Numbered from the stretch's first letter, positions 16,376 through 25,569 are shown. The stretch: 56,867 nt of DNA from Verrucomicrobiota bacterium (GCA_014382705.1 JACNJE010000129.1:1-56867); one strand, 5' to 3'. Program-made: numbers and translations. Notes: generated by a model from the sequence alone, not told the origin.

Positions 16376-17391
16376 TCGAGACGGAATTGGTCAACGCCCC
16401 GAAGCCGAGGCGGCGCGGCCCGCTAGGCCTGCTGATTCGTTGGGGCGGGTTCGTGAAGTTTTCCCACACGCTGTTTGCGATGCCGTTCGCCCTGGCCTCG
16501 ATGATGGTCGCCTCGCGGGAACATTATTTCTACATGGAGAAGGCCAAGGCCGCGCTGCCGGCTGATGCGGTCAGGTACGGCTTTCCCGGCGTGGGGCTGT
16601 TCCTGCTGATCGTCGTTTGTTTGGTCTGCGCCCGGACGTGCGCGATGGCGTTCAACCGGATTGTCGACCGCCAGTTCGACGCGAAAAACCCGCGCACCGC
16701 TGACCGCCATCTGCCGACTGGCGAAATCAGTTTGTTCAGCGCGTGGTCGCTGTGCGTCTTGAGCGGCACCGGCTTTCTCGTGGCGGCTGGCTTCATCAAC
16801 ACCGCCTGCCTGGTGCTGGGGCCGGTGGCGTTGTTTCTCATCTGCTTCTACTCGCTCACAAAACGCTTCACCGACTACACGCACGTCTGGCTCGGCGTCG
16901 CGCTGGCGTTGGCACCGGTCGGCGCGTGGATCGCGGTGAAGGGGGGTTCGATGGCAGAGTTGTTTCAACTGTGGCCGCTTGGCCAAAGCCTCCTGCCGCC
17001 GCTGGTGCTCGGCACCGCCGTGGTGTTTTGGCTGATCGGCTTCGACATCATTTACGCGACACAGGATTTCGAGTTCGACCGGCAACACGGCCTGCGCTCG
17101 CTCGTGACGGCGTGGGGGCCGCGCAACGCCCTCACGGCGGCGTTCCTCTCGCACGTGGTTATGATCGGGCTGTTGTTGATTTACGGGCTGCTGCTCCAGT
17201 TTCGGGTCGCCTTTATCATCGGCTGGCTGATCATCCTGCTCTGCCTGGCCTTCGAGCATTGGATCGCCCGCAAGCGCAGCCTGAAATGGATCAACACGGC
17301 CTTCTTCAAGCTCAACGCCGTGATCAGCTCGGTCTTTTTCGCGGTCGTGGCCGCCGAGGTTCTGTTCCCGTTCTTCCGCCGAATCCAGTGA
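16372..17391 (+). CDS. mqnP: UbiA-family prenyltransferase of menaquinone synthesis
   Basis: The 339-residue multi-spanning membrane protein carries the two Asp-rich prenyl-diphosphate sites: N95-R-I-V-D99-R-Q-F-D103, and a second D-I-I-Y-A-T-Q-D-F-E-F-D. It attaches a polyprenyl chain to the aromatic futalosine-pathway intermediate (MqnP role, inferred from context); sequence alone also allows 4-hydroxybenzoate prenyltransferase. It overlaps ubiX at the start (ATGA) and mqnE at the end (GTGA), so the operon is translationally coupled. Confidence 0.9.
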   Translation: MIETELVNAPKPRRRGPLGLLIRWGGFVKFSHTLFAMPFALASMMVASREHYFYMEKAKAALPADAVRYGFPGVGLFLLIVVCLVCARTCAMAFNRIVDRQFDAKNPRTADRHLPTGEISLFSAWSLCVLSGTGFLVAAGFINTACLVLGPVALFLICFYSLTKRFTDYTHVWLGVALALAPVGAWIAVKGGSMAELFQLWPLGQSLLPPLVLGTAVVFWLIGFDIIYATQDFEFDRQHGLRSLVTAWGPRNALTAAFLSHVVMIGLLLIYGLLLQFRVAFIIGWLIILLCLAFEHWIARKRSLKWINTAFFKLNAVISSVFFAVVAAEVLFPFFRRIQ

Positions 17392-18500
17392 CTGTTTTCA
17401 TTCCAGATGAACTGCGGGGCATCCGCGAAAAAACCGCGCTTGGCCAACGGCTTGACGAGGCCGAGGCGCTGCAGCTCCTTGAGTGCGGCGACCTCAACAC
17501 GCTTGGCCAACTGGCCGACGAGGCCAACCGCCGCAAGAACGGCGACCGCGCCAGCTACATCCTCAACCGCTATTTTAACTACTCGAACTACTGCATTCTG
17601 AGCTGCCAGTTCTGCGCCTTCTCGCGCAAGAAACGCGACGCCGACGGCTTCGAGCTGGCGATTCCCGACATGGTGCAAAAGGCGAGGGAGGCGCTCTCGA
17701 TCGGCATCACCGAACTGCACATCGTCGGCGGGCTGCACCCGTCGCTGCCGTTCAGCTATTACACGGAAATGATCCGCGAGTTGAAGGCGGTCGATGCGCG
17801 GTTGCAGCTCAAGTGCTTCACGGCGATCGAGATTTTGCACCTCGCCTGGCTGGCCAAAAAACCGGTGCCGGAGGTGCTCGCCGAGTTTCGGTTGCTTGGC
17901 CTCGACTCGCTGACCGGCGGCGGCGCGGAGATTTTTCGCAAAGAGGTTCGCGACCGCATCGCCCGCGGCAAGGAGACCGCGGAGGAGTACCTCGACGTGC
18001 ACCGCACGTGGCACATGCTCGGCGGCCGGAGCACTTGCACAATGTTGTTCGGCCACCTCGAGACGCTTGCGGATCGCGTCGATCACATGCGGCAGTTGCG
18101 CGAGTTGCAGGACGAGACCGGCGGCTTTACCGGGTTCATTCCGCTGCCGTACCAGCCGGACAACAACGAGATCCCGGTCGAGCATTCGCCGACTGGTTTC
18201 GACATGCTGCGCACGCTTGCCGTCGCACGGCTTTACCTCGACAACATCGACCACATCACCGCGTACTGGGTCGGCATGGGAATGAAGCTCGCGCAGGTCG
18301 CTCTAAACTACGGCGCTGACGATTTGCACGGCACGATCCTCGAGGAGAAAATTTTTCACATGGCCGGCGCCGACACACCGCAACTCCAAACGGAGACCGA
18401 CATGATCCGCGCCATCCGCGAGGCCGGCCGCGTGCCGGTTCAGCGCGACACGTTTTACGAGCCAATCCGCGAACGGGCCGGGGAGGAGGCCATGGCCTGA
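17388..18500 (+). CDS. mqnE: Aminofutalosine synthase, radical SAM
   Basis: The 370-residue enzyme joins the chorismate-derived enolpyruvyl benzoate to adenosine (from SAM) to make aminofutalosine. The radical-SAM cysteines are C69-x3-C73-x2-C76 (C-I-L-S-C-Q-F-C), followed by H-I-V-G-G-L-H-P and the family motif P-L-P-Y-Q-P-D-N-N. The GTG start at 17388 overlaps the mqnP stop. Near-match palindromes at about 17430 and 17502 encode A-L-G-Q and L-G-Q. Gene order and motifs make MqnE rather than MqnC the right name. Confidence 0.93.
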   Translation: MTVFIPDELRGIREKTALGQRLDEAEALQLLECGDLNTLGQLADEANRRKNGDRASYILNRYFNYSNYCILSCQFCAFSRKKRDADGFELAIPDMVQKAREALSIGITELHIVGGLHPSLPFSYYTEMIRELKAVDARLQLKCFTAIEILHLAWLAKKPVPEVLAEFRLLGLDSLTGGGAEIFRKEVRDRIARGKETAEEYLDVHRTWHMLGGRSTCTMLFGHLETLADRVDHMRQLRELQDETGGFTGFIPLPYQPDNNEIPVEHSPTGFDMLRTLAVARLYLDNIDHITAYWVGMGMKLAQVALNYGADDLHGTILEEKIFHMAGADTPQLQTETDMIRAIREAGRVPVQRDTFYEPIRERAGEEAMA

Positions 18501-18503
18501 GCG

Positions 18504-19277
18504 ATGGGGGAATCGACGGCCAAGCGCATCGGCTCCGTGCCGTATCTCAATGCCGCGCCGCTCACCTGCGGCATTGAGGCCGAGACCGAGTTTTTGCCGC
18601 CGAGCCACTTGGCCAAGCGGCTGCGGGCCGGGGAGTTGGCCGCCGGACTGGTTAGCCTCACCGAGGTGTTGCTCAACAATCTTTACGACATTCTCGACGG
18701 GGCGGCGGTGGCGTCCGACGGGGCAGTGAAAAGCGTTTTCGTCGCGCACAAAAAACCACTCGATCAGGTCGAGGTTATCCATTGCGACACGGCGTCGCTC
18801 TCGAGCCTCAATCTGCTCAAGGTGATCTTGGCCAAGCGCGGGCTCTCGCCCCGGCTTGAGACGTTTGGCGACTACGGCCGTGCCGCCGAGTTGGACGCCG
18901 TGCTGCTGATCGGCAACCCGGGCCTCGAGTTTCTGCGGTCGCCGCACGAGCACAAAATCTTCGATCTTGGCCGAGCGTGGCGCGACGACACCGGCCTGCC
19001 GTTTGTTTACGCCGTGTGGGCGATTCGCCGCGACCAGCGACCGCCCGGCCTTGGCCAAGCGCTGCTGCAGGCCAAGCAGGACGGCTTGGCCAAGCTTGGC
19101 GAGATCATCGCCACGCATCCCGAGTTCGACGCCGAGCTGCGAGCTGCCTATCTGCGCGAGCACATCCGTTTCGATCTGGGTGACCGCGAAAAACAGGGCA
19201 TCGCCCGCTTCGTCGCTGACCTGCGAACCGTCCTCGGCGAGACCATTTACGAGCCGAGCTACATCGCCGGCTTTTAG
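18504..19277 (+). CDS. mqnA: Chorismate dehydratase of the futalosine pathway
   Basis: The 257-residue periplasmic-binding-fold enzyme converts chorismate to 3-enolpyruvyl benzoate, the first committed step. The start R-I-G-S-V-P-Y-L-N-A-A-P-L is diagnostic of MqnA. It follows mqnE by 3 bases. Four palindrome cores fall in frame and give H-L-A-K-R-L, I-L-A-K-R-G, G-L-G-Q-A-L and G-L-A-K-L-G, one of the highest densities in the window. mqnB, mqnC and mqnD are not in this window. Confidence 0.92.
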   Translation: MGESTAKRIGSVPYLNAAPLTCGIEAETEFLPPSHLAKRLRAGELAAGLVSLTEVLLNNLYDILDGAAVASDGAVKSVFVAHKKPLDQVEVIHCDTASLSSLNLLKVILAKRGLSPRLETFGDYGRAAELDAVLLIGNPGLEFLRSPHEHKIFDLGRAWRDDTGLPFVYAVWAIRRDQRPPGLGQALLQAKQDGLAKLGEIIATHPEFDAELRAAYLREHIRFDLGDREKQGIARFVADLRTVLGETIYEPSYIAGF

Positions 19278-19317
19278 GTGGCTCGCTGTCGGTCTTTTGC
19301 TACTGTCCCGCGCAGCG

Positions 19318-20604
19318 ATGGGAACCCCCCGCCAAGGCAGTGCAGCGAACGATCTGTTCAAGGCCAAACTGTTTCGCGACTTCTCCGGCACGATGCTGTG
19401 GCAGGTGTTGGGCAAACTGTTTCAGGTCGTCGGTATGGTGTACGCCACCCGCTGCCTTGGGCCGGACAACATCGGCGTGTCGCGCACGATCATCACGCTG
19501 GCGATGACACTGCAGTTGTGCCTCGCGTTCGGGCTGGACGCCGTCGCGGTGCGGCACGTGGCCAAGGGCTTGGCCAACGCGGGCGAGATCGCCCCGCCGA
19601 TTTTCACGTTCCGCCTTCTGCTCGGCCTCGTTGCTGCCGTGTTGTGGGCGGCAGGTGTCTGGCTGAGTCCGCTCGACGGTTTGGAGCGGTGGACGTGGCT
19701 GGCCGGCGCGCTGTTCCTGCTGGTGCTGAGCCTCGACTACAGTTGGCTTTTTCAGGCCACGGAACAGATGCCGCGCGCATCGCGGTTTCAACTGGCCTCG
19801 TCGTTCATGGCGAGCCTTTGGTTCATCCTGTTTTTTGAAAAAGGCCAGGCGCTTGGCAGCGACTTGTTTGTGCTGCTCGGGGTGAACGTGCTGGTCGTCG
19901 GCTTCGTGTGGTCGCGGATGTCGGGTGAGCTGGGCTTTCGCTGCCTGAGCCTCGAGCGCTTGGCCAAGGCCGGCGCGTTATTCCGCGAGGCGAGGCTGAT
20001 TTGGGCGTTCAACTTGAGCTACTTCCTGTTGGCCAATATGGCGCTGCCGATGACTTATTTTCTCCTCGGCAAAACCGACAGCGGCCTGTTCGGGTCGGCG
20101 CAGCAACTGGTGGTCGCGTTGCAAATGTTTCTGCATTACTTCGGCATCATCATGGCGCCGCGCCTCGTCGTGTGGCGGCAGGCCGACGTGGCGATGTTCC
20201 GGCGGCGCGTGCTGCTGCTGGCCGGGGGCGCGGCGGCGGCGGGACTGCTGTTTTCCGGCGGACTGTGGCTGATTGTCGAGTGGCTTTACCCGCTGATTTT
20301 CGGAGAGGCTTTCGCGACTGCGTCGAGCCTGTTGCCGGTGCTGGTGTTGGGCAAGTTTTTCGCGGTCGGCACGGCGATGTTTACCTGGGCGTTGTGGGCG
20401 GAACATCGCGACAAGCTGCCGGTGCTGTGCTGTCTTCCGTGTTGTTTGATTTCCGGCGCGCTCTATTTCTGGCTGCTGCCGATCCACGGCAACGCCGCCG
20501 CCGCCTGGCTCACCCTCGGCGCAGAGTCGACGCTGATGGGGCTCTCGGCGCTGGCATTCGCCTGGGCAGCGAGGCAGTCGCGGCTCAAGCCGACCAGCCT
20601 GTGA
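19318..20604 (+). CDS. Polysaccharide flippase (MOP superfamily, Wzx-like)
   Basis: The 428-residue protein has about 12 hydrophobic segments and the profile of O-antigen/polysaccharide flippases that move lipid-linked oligosaccharides across the inner membrane. The conserved early L-W-Q-V-L-G-K-L-F-Q and G-P-D-N-I-G-V blocks support this. It lies 40 bases beyond mqnA and may be read through from that operon. A palindrome near 19959 encodes L-E-R-L-A-K-A. The lipid-linked substrate is unknown. Confidence 0.82.
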   Translation: MGTPRQGSAANDLFKAKLFRDFSGTMLWQVLGKLFQVVGMVYATRCLGPDNIGVSRTIITLAMTLQLCLAFGLDAVAVRHVAKGLANAGEIAPPIFTFRLLLGLVAAVLWAAGVWLSPLDGLERWTWLAGALFLLVLSLDYSWLFQATEQMPRASRFQLASSFMASLWFILFFEKGQALGSDLFVLLGVNVLVVGFVWSRMSGELGFRCLSLERLAKAGALFREARLIWAFNLSYFLLANMALPMTYFLLGKTDSGLFGSAQQLVVALQMFLHYFGIIMAPRLVVWRQADVAMFRRRVLLLAGGAAAAGLLFSGGLWLIVEWLYPLIFGEAFATASSLLPVLVLGKFFAVGTAMFTWALWAEHRDKLPVLCCLPCCLISGALYFWLLPIHGNAAAAWLTLGAESTLMGLSALAFAWAARQSRLKPTSL

Positions 20605-20627
20605 TACGTTGGGATGTGCGTGAGAAT

Positions 20628-20672
20628 CCAAGGGCGTTGCCCTTGGCTATGTAAAATCAGGCTTACAGCCTG
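20628..20672. repeat. Double hairpin, REP-like element
   Basis: Two adjacent stem-loops occur in the intergenic region after the flippase gene: CCAAGGGC-gtt-GCCCTTGG (20628-20646) and CAGGCT-tac-AGCCTG (20658-20672). The combination resembles short dispersed repeats I recall from planctomycete and verrucomicrobial genomes. Only one copy is in this window. Confidence 0.6.
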
Positions 20673-20689
20673 CCCGCGCAACTCACGCC

Positions 20690-20703
20690 CGCTTGGCCAA
20701 GCG
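20690..20703. repeat. 14-bp intergenic palindrome copy
   Basis: CGCTTGGCCAAGCG sits between the convergent flippase and serine hydrolase genes, 15 bases beyond the stop of the latter. Confidence 0.9.
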
Positions 20704-20718
20704 CACACGATGCCGGCG

Positions 20719-21948
20719 CTATTGCGCGTAAACTACCTTTCGCAACCCAACACCGACTTCCCAATTGAACGCCCGAGCGCGGCTCATGAAGAGTCCGAAT
20801 TGGCGGTTCGTTGGATCGATCCAAAAGTGGGTGTTGTGATAACCAACCCAGCCGTAAATGCCCTTGGGCACGTTGTGCTCGTGAACCGATGGATCATCCA
20901 ACACGAACAACGAAAAGCCGTTGGTGTAACCGCGAATGGGCGGGAAGGAATTGGGCTCTTGCGGGTAGCCGTCCGACCAACGGGCGGTCATGGTGTCGAT
21001 GCTTTTTTGTGAGAGAATCCGTTTGCCACGGAAAACCCCTCCGTGGGTGAGCATTTCACAGAATCGGGCGTAATCCTCCATCGTCGAAACGAGTCCCCCA
21101 TCACCAAAGTGCGCTTGGCTTTTCGGGCTGTACGATAGCTCATCGAGCAGATGGGTGTATCCCTTGAGATGCCCGGCGTTAATCCAGAGTGGTTGAAATC
21201 GGGATCGCTGCTCGGAGGTCATGCTGAACCCGGTGTCGTTCATGCCGAGGGGTTCGAGAAGTGTCTTGCGCAGATACGCCTCGAACGTCACCCCTGTGAT
21301 GATTTCGACGATTCGGCCTTGGATAGCTTGGCTGATGCCGTAGAGATACCGGGTGCCGGGTTCGAATGCGAGGGGGTGTTTCGCGCACGCTTCGACGTAC
21401 GACTGAAGATCGTCGAATCGAGACTGGCTGGGGTAAATCGAGTCGAACGCGATGTTCGGCGAGTATACCGTCTTGTAACCGGGCCGCACATCGTAATCCC
21501 AGCCGGAACGATGCGTCATTAGGTGGATGATGCGCAGCGGCTTGGTGCAAGGCTTGATTTCGTCGCCGTCGCGCCATGTGAGATTTGCCATGCAGGGGAT
21601 GTACTTGGAGACTTCATCGTTCCAGTCGAACTTGCCCTGCTCATGCAGGATCATCATAGCGACTGTCGTGATGGGTTTTGTCATCGACCAGATGGGGAAC
21701 AGGGTGTTGGAATCGATATCCCGGTCACCTGTTTTTCCTGACTGCACGGCTTCGTGGTAGACCCGTTTTCCGTCACGATAAATCATCACGACGTTGCTGC
21801 CGGTGATTTCGTTTTCAATCAGAGACTGCTGATATTTCCGGATGGCATCGGCCGTGTCCGCAGCGCGACTCATCGACGGCAATGCGGTGGCGAAAAAGCA
21901 GGAAAACAAACTAGCCGTAATTTGGTTTGCTCCTTTTTTGAGGCTCAT
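20719..21948 (-). CDS. Exported beta-lactamase-family serine hydrolase
   Basis: The 409-residue protein has a signal peptide (about residues 8-29) and the catalytic S88-M-T-K91. The second motif is Y-G-I-S (Y-x-x-S) and the C-terminal W-V-G-Y-H-N-T part replaces the usual H-x-G. It is similar to secreted esterase/CubicO-type proteins. The DNA looks less GC-rich than neighbouring genes and lacks exact palindrome cores, which may indicate recent acquisition. It is the second of three complete family members in the window. Confidence 0.85.
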   Translation of the reverse strand: MSLKKGANQITASLFSCFFATALPSMSRAADTADAIRKYQQSLIENEITGSNVVMIYRDGKRVYHEAVQSGKTGDRDIDSNTLFPIWSMTKPITTVAMMILHEQGKFDWNDEVSKYIPCMANLTWRDGDEIKPCTKPLRIIHLMTHRSGWDYDVRPGYKTVYSPNIAFDSIYPSQSRFDDLQSYVEACAKHPLAFEPGTRYLYGISQAIQGRIVEIITGVTFEAYLRKTLLEPLGMNDTGFSMTSEQRSRFQPLWINAGHLKGYTHLLDELSYSPKSQAHFGDGGLVSTMEDYARFCEMLTHGGVFRGKRILSQKSIDTMTARWSDGYPQEPNSFPPIRGYTNGFSLFVLDDPSVHEHNVPKGIYGWVGYHNTHFWIDPTNRQFGLFMSRARAFNWEVGVGLRKVVYAQ

Positions 21949-22005
21949 TGGTTTATTGGTTAAAGCGGCTATCGTAATGCGGCGCAGTCGCTTTGCAACC
22001 CTTTT

Positions 22006-23463
22006 TTATTCGATCGCCTTGGCGCGGTAGAAGCAGCGGGGGAGCCAGATGCGGCGGACGTCGCGGAAATGGCCCCGGCCGTTCTCGAGGGTCACTTGGC
22101 CAACGCGGCTCCACTGTTTCAAATCCAGTGACGCCTCGATGTCGCACCGCGTGCCGGCGATGCCGATCACCTCGAAGGTCATCTGCCCGTCGTGATTCGT
22201 TCGCACGATGCCGGGGAGGGACTGCCATTTCTTCAGCACGTTGGCGGCGGCGATGTGGCGCTTGGCCAAGGCGGCGACCATCGGCGTCCAGCCGGAGTAG
22301 TCGACCGCGCGCGGGTCGGCCCCGGCGCGGATGAGGGCTTCGATCACGGCCCCGTCGCCGCCCGCGGCGGCGTAATGGAGCGGCGTCCAGTTGCGCGGCG
22401 GGAGGTGCCAGTCGTCGCGCTTGGCCAAGTCGGCCCCGGCAGCGATCAACCGCCGCACCTTGGCCAAGTCACCGGAGAGGGCGGCGTGATGCAGTGTCGG
22501 CTTCGGCCCCGGCTTGGCCCCTTTGGCCACGAGCAGATTGGCGGTTTCGGTCCACAGGTTTTCTCGGGCGTGGTCGAGCGGCGTCCGGCCGCCGTCGTCC
22601 TCGGCGTTGATGCCAAGCCCGGCGTCGAGCAACTCGACGATCCATTCATCCATGCCGCTCGAGGCAGCGGCGTGCAGCAGAGTGCCGCCGGCGGCAGTGA
22701 CGATGTCGAGGGCCGCGCCGCTGTTGCGCAGGAATTGCGCCGGCCCCTTGTACTTGCCGACGAGCGCGGCGAAGAGCGGCGTCCAGCCGGCGTCGGTCTT
22801 TGGATTCACCTCCGCCTTGCGAACGAGCAGCGCGGCGACGGTCGAGGTGCGTCCGCGGGCGGCGGCGGCGGTGAGCGGCGTGGCGCCCCAGCCGGTCTTG
22901 GCCTCGATGTCGCCGCCGTGGTCGAGCAGCTTGGTCACCGAATCCGTGTGGCCGTCCAGCGCGGCAAGGTGCACCGGCGTCTGGCCGTGGGCGTCTTTTG
23001 CGTTGGGATCCGCCCCGGCCTCGAGCAGCAGCGCGAGGGTGACCCGGTAGTTGTGTTCGGCCGCGAGGTGCAGGGCGGTCTGATCCAAGTGCGCGGGGAC
23101 GTCCACCTTGGCCTCGTGGTCGAGCAGCCACCGGATCGACGGTGCGCGTCCGTTCCGCGCGGCCCAGTGCAGCGGTGTCCAGAGCTGGTTGCTTTGGCTG
23201 TTGAGATCGGCCCCGTGGTCGAGCAGCAGTTGCATCGCGGCGAGTTGGCTGTTCCACGCGGCGTGGTGCAGGGGGGAATTGCCGTCCGCGTCGCGGGCGT
23301 TCACCGGCTCGTCCGCGTCCAGCAATTCGGCCAGCCGGTCGAGGTCGCCCCGGGCCGCCGCCAACCAGATGTCGACCGGCTTGGTTTCCTGGGCGGCCGG
23401 TTGGGTGGCGCAAAGCCCGAACAAAACACAGATCGCGGCAACGCCGTGACTCGAAGGACTCAT
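22006..23463 (-). CDS. Exported ankyrin-repeat protein
   Basis: The 485-residue protein has a signal peptide (about residues 1-24) and about ten or eleven ankyrin repeats with the usual T-P-L-H-x-A-A and L-L-x-x-G-A-D-x-N patterns. The C-terminal module (D-I-E-A-S-L-D-L-K-Q-W ... C-F-Y-R-A-K) is of the type that ends many secreted verrucomicrobial proteins. Palindrome copies encode A-L-A-K-R-H, D-L-A-K-R-D and D-L-A-K-V-R, all in helices or loops of the repeats. It probably binds protein in the periplasm or outside the cell; the partner is unknown. Confidence 0.85.
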   Translation of the reverse strand: MSPSSHGVAAICVLFGLCATQPAAQETKPVDIWLAAARGDLDRLAELLDADEPVNARDADGNSPLHHAAWNSQLAAMQLLLDHGADLNSQSNQLWTPLHWAARNGRAPSIRWLLDHEAKVDVPAHLDQTALHLAAEHNYRVTLALLLEAGADPNAKDAHGQTPVHLAALDGHTDSVTKLLDHGGDIEAKTGWGATPLTAAAARGRTSTVAALLVRKAEVNPKTDAGWTPLFAALVGKYKGPAQFLRNSGAALDIVTAAGGTLLHAAASSGMDEWIVELLDAGLGINAEDDGGRTPLDHARENLWTETANLLVAKGAKPGPKPTLHHAALSGDLAKVRRLIAAGADLAKRDDWHLPPRNWTPLHYAAAGGDGAVIEALIRAGADPRAVDYSGWTPMVAALAKRHIAAANVLKKWQSLPGIVRTNHDGQMTFEVIGIAGTRCDIEASLDLKQWSRVGQVTLENGRGHFRDVRRIWLPRCFYRAKAIE

Positions 23464-23683
23464 TCGCAGGAGGATGCCGGAGGCGGTTGGCCAAGGCGAG
23501 CATCGAAAAAAAGCAAAAAACGGGTTGACTCAGCCGGGAGCCTGGATGGATGGTTCCCGAAACCCCTTCGAGTGAGGGGGTGACAGGGTGGGGCATAATT
23601 CCGTATGCAGTCTCGCCCTGTTTTTTTTTGAATCGACGGGTGGACACGTTGAACAGTCGGGGTGCGCCGGTGTCGAATGGGTT

Positions 23684-24628
23684 ATGAACTCCGTGAGGGC
23701 ATTGAAATCGAAAGTGACCCTGTTCGCCATGGGGTTGGTGGTGGCCTCTGCGATGGCCGCCGGTGAGGTGGCAACGAATGCAGGGGCCAAGGCCACATTC
23801 CTCGGTGTGAGCACCACCCCGGTTGATGCGGGACTGGCCGCTCACCTCGGGTTGAAGACCGGGTTTTACCTGACCGTGCAGTACGTGGCTCCCGAGAGCC
23901 CGGCGGCGAAGGCGGGACTCGAGGCGCATGACATCCTGCAAAACCTTGACGACCAGATCATCGTCAACTTCGCGCAACTCACGGCATTGATCCGCTCCAA
24001 GCAATCGGGCGACAAGGTTTCCTTGACCGTCCTGCGGCAAGGCAAGGCCAAGCAATTCGAGGCGACGCTTGGCGAGCAGGAGGTGGCAGTTGAGGTTCAC
24101 GACTTCGATGGGGGTCCGCTCAAGCATAACGATCACCCCCAGAGAACATTCAGATATCACACCGGCGCGGGCGTTCATGAAGACCTCCCGGAATCCATCC
24201 GCAAGCACATCCGGAAATTCAGTCAGGACAGGGACGATCCATTTTTCCGTCGCGAGAAAAAGGCGGGTCGTGACGAGGACAATCCGGAAGAGCTGAAGGG
24301 CAGCGGGGGCGGTGCCTCCGGTACCTCCTCCAACTCGAGCGTGACAGTTCACGCCGGGGGCAAAATCACCCGCGTCGTCAAGGACAGCAATCGCGGCGAG
24401 TTGCACTACTCGAAAGCCGATGGCAACGCCACGCTCAAGGCGGTCGGCCCGGACGGCAAGGTGTTGTTCGACGGCCCGATCAACACCGACGAGGAAAAGG
24501 CCAAGGCCCCCGCCGAGGTGCTGGAATGGCTGGATGAGGTGTCGGGAAACCAGCCGAACCAGCCCGGCATCAAACTGCAAAAACGCCTCCGGCGTTCCAT
24601 CCGTTCCAAGGACGCGACCGATGCCTGA
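23684..24628 (+). CDS. Exported PDZ-domain protein
   Basis: The 314-residue protein has a signal peptide (about residues 8-26) and one PDZ domain (about 32-130) with V-A-P-E-S-P-A-A-K-A-G-L and D-I-L. No protease domain is present. The remainder is hydrophilic, with a Gly/Ser linker (G-S-G-G-G-A-S-G-T-S-S) and a beta-rich tail. The start at 23684 was chosen because it begins the signal peptide. It is followed after 26 bases by a membrane-anchored coiled-coil gene and probably forms an envelope pair with it. I do not recognise the family. Confidence 0.75.
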   Translation: MNSVRALKSKVTLFAMGLVVASAMAAGEVATNAGAKATFLGVSTTPVDAGLAAHLGLKTGFYLTVQYVAPESPAAKAGLEAHDILQNLDDQIIVNFAQLTALIRSKQSGDKVSLTVLRQGKAKQFEATLGEQEVAVEVHDFDGGPLKHNDHPQRTFRYHTGAGVHEDLPESIRKHIRKFSQDRDDPFFRREKKAGRDEDNPEELKGSGGGASGTSSNSSVTVHAGGKITRVVKDSNRGELHYSKADGNATLKAVGPDGKVLFDGPINTDEEKAKAPAEVLEWLDEVSGNQPNQPGIKLQKRLRRSIRSKDATDA

Positions 24629-24654
24629 ACCCGTGTCCGCCCGGATTTCAACCG

Positions 24655-25530
24655 ATGAACACTAAAGTCACCGTAGGCGTGGTGTCGGGGCTGCTCGCCC
24701 TGATGCTGCTGGTCGTCGCGAGCCGAAGAAAGGGGGCTGAAATCGCCGCGCGACTTCAGTCCAGCGAGCAAACCGTCGAGGCACTGGAGCAGCAGTTGGG
24801 CGAGTTGAGTCAGACCGTCGGCCGCCAGTCGCGGCTGATCAACCAGCTCCGCGCCGAGCCGCTTGGCCAAGCGGAGGGTGAGCCGGCGCCGGTGCCGCCC
24901 GGGACCGACGATCTTTGGTTGGCCCTTGAGCCACTGGTCGAGCAGCACCTCGAGGATCGTGAAGCGCGCAAACGGGACGAGCAGCGCCAGCGCCACGAGG
25001 AGGCCATGGCCCGGTCGCACGAGCGGCGCAACCAGCAGTTGGCCAAGCAGCTTGGCCTCAACCCGTTTCAGTCGGAGCAACTGGCGAAGGTCCGTGACGA
25101 GTTTCAGTCAAAGCGCCGCGACGCCATGATGCCGGCGGACGGCGAGCCGCTTGACTCCAAGCGCATGAAAGAAATCCTCCAGCGACTGAAAGGGGAGGAG
25201 CGGACGCGTCTGGCCGGCTTCCTAACCCCGGAGCAGCTTGGCCAATACAACAACCGCTCCTCCCGCTCGGTTCAAGTCATGAGCACGAGCAGCGACGGCG
25301 ATATTTCCGGCGAAGCGTTCAACCTTTCGATCAAAATGACGCCGGGAGCCGTCGGAACGTCGTCGGTTCAAATGACCGTGGGTGACGATGTTAGCGAGGC
25401 GTTCGTCAGCGAGGATAGTGATTTTTTCCCGGAGGATGAAGTGTCGGGCGAGATCATCTTCGACAACGATGAACTGCCGCTCCCTCCGTTTCCGCCGCCG
25501 CCTTATCCCCTCCCACCGCCGCCGGAATAG
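24655..25530 (+). CDS. Membrane-anchored coiled-coil protein with a proline-rich tail
   Basis: The 291-residue protein has one N-terminal membrane segment (about residues 5-22), then a coiled coil (about 27-65), an Arg/Glu-rich helical part (about 95-200) recalling Spy/CpxP-type folding sensors, an acidic segment and a C-terminal stretch of Pro-Pro-Phe/Tyr repeats. The 16-bp palindrome at 24859-24874 encodes P-L-G-Q-A-E. It is likely co-transcribed with the upstream PDZ gene. A role in envelope stress is only inferred from shape. Confidence 0.65.
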   Translation: MNTKVTVGVVSGLLALMLLVVASRRKGAEIAARLQSSEQTVEALEQQLGELSQTVGRQSRLINQLRAEPLGQAEGEPAPVPPGTDDLWLALEPLVEQHLEDREARKRDEQRQRHEEAMARSHERRNQQLAKQLGLNPFQSEQLAKVRDEFQSKRRDAMMPADGEPLDSKRMKEILQRLKGEERTRLAGFLTPEQLGQYNNRSSRSVQVMSTSSDGDISGEAFNLSIKMTPGAVGTSSVQMTVGDDVSEAFVSEDSDFFPEDEVSGEIIFDNDELPLPPFPPPPYPLPPPPE

Positions 25531-25537
25531 CCCGCCT

Positions 25538-25553
25538 GCGCTTGGCCAAGCGC
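25538..25553. repeat. 16-bp palindrome 7 bases after a stop codon
   Basis: GCGCTTGGCCAAGCGC lies between the convergent coiled-coil gene (stop at 25530) and the sulfatase gene (stop at 25570). Confidence 0.9.
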
Positions 25554-25569
25554 TGGCCAACGCCCATCA

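Noticed and set aside
22192-23583. 463-codon open frame opposite the ankyrin gene
   Set aside because: Its repeat-like look only mirrors the ankyrin repeats of the real gene.
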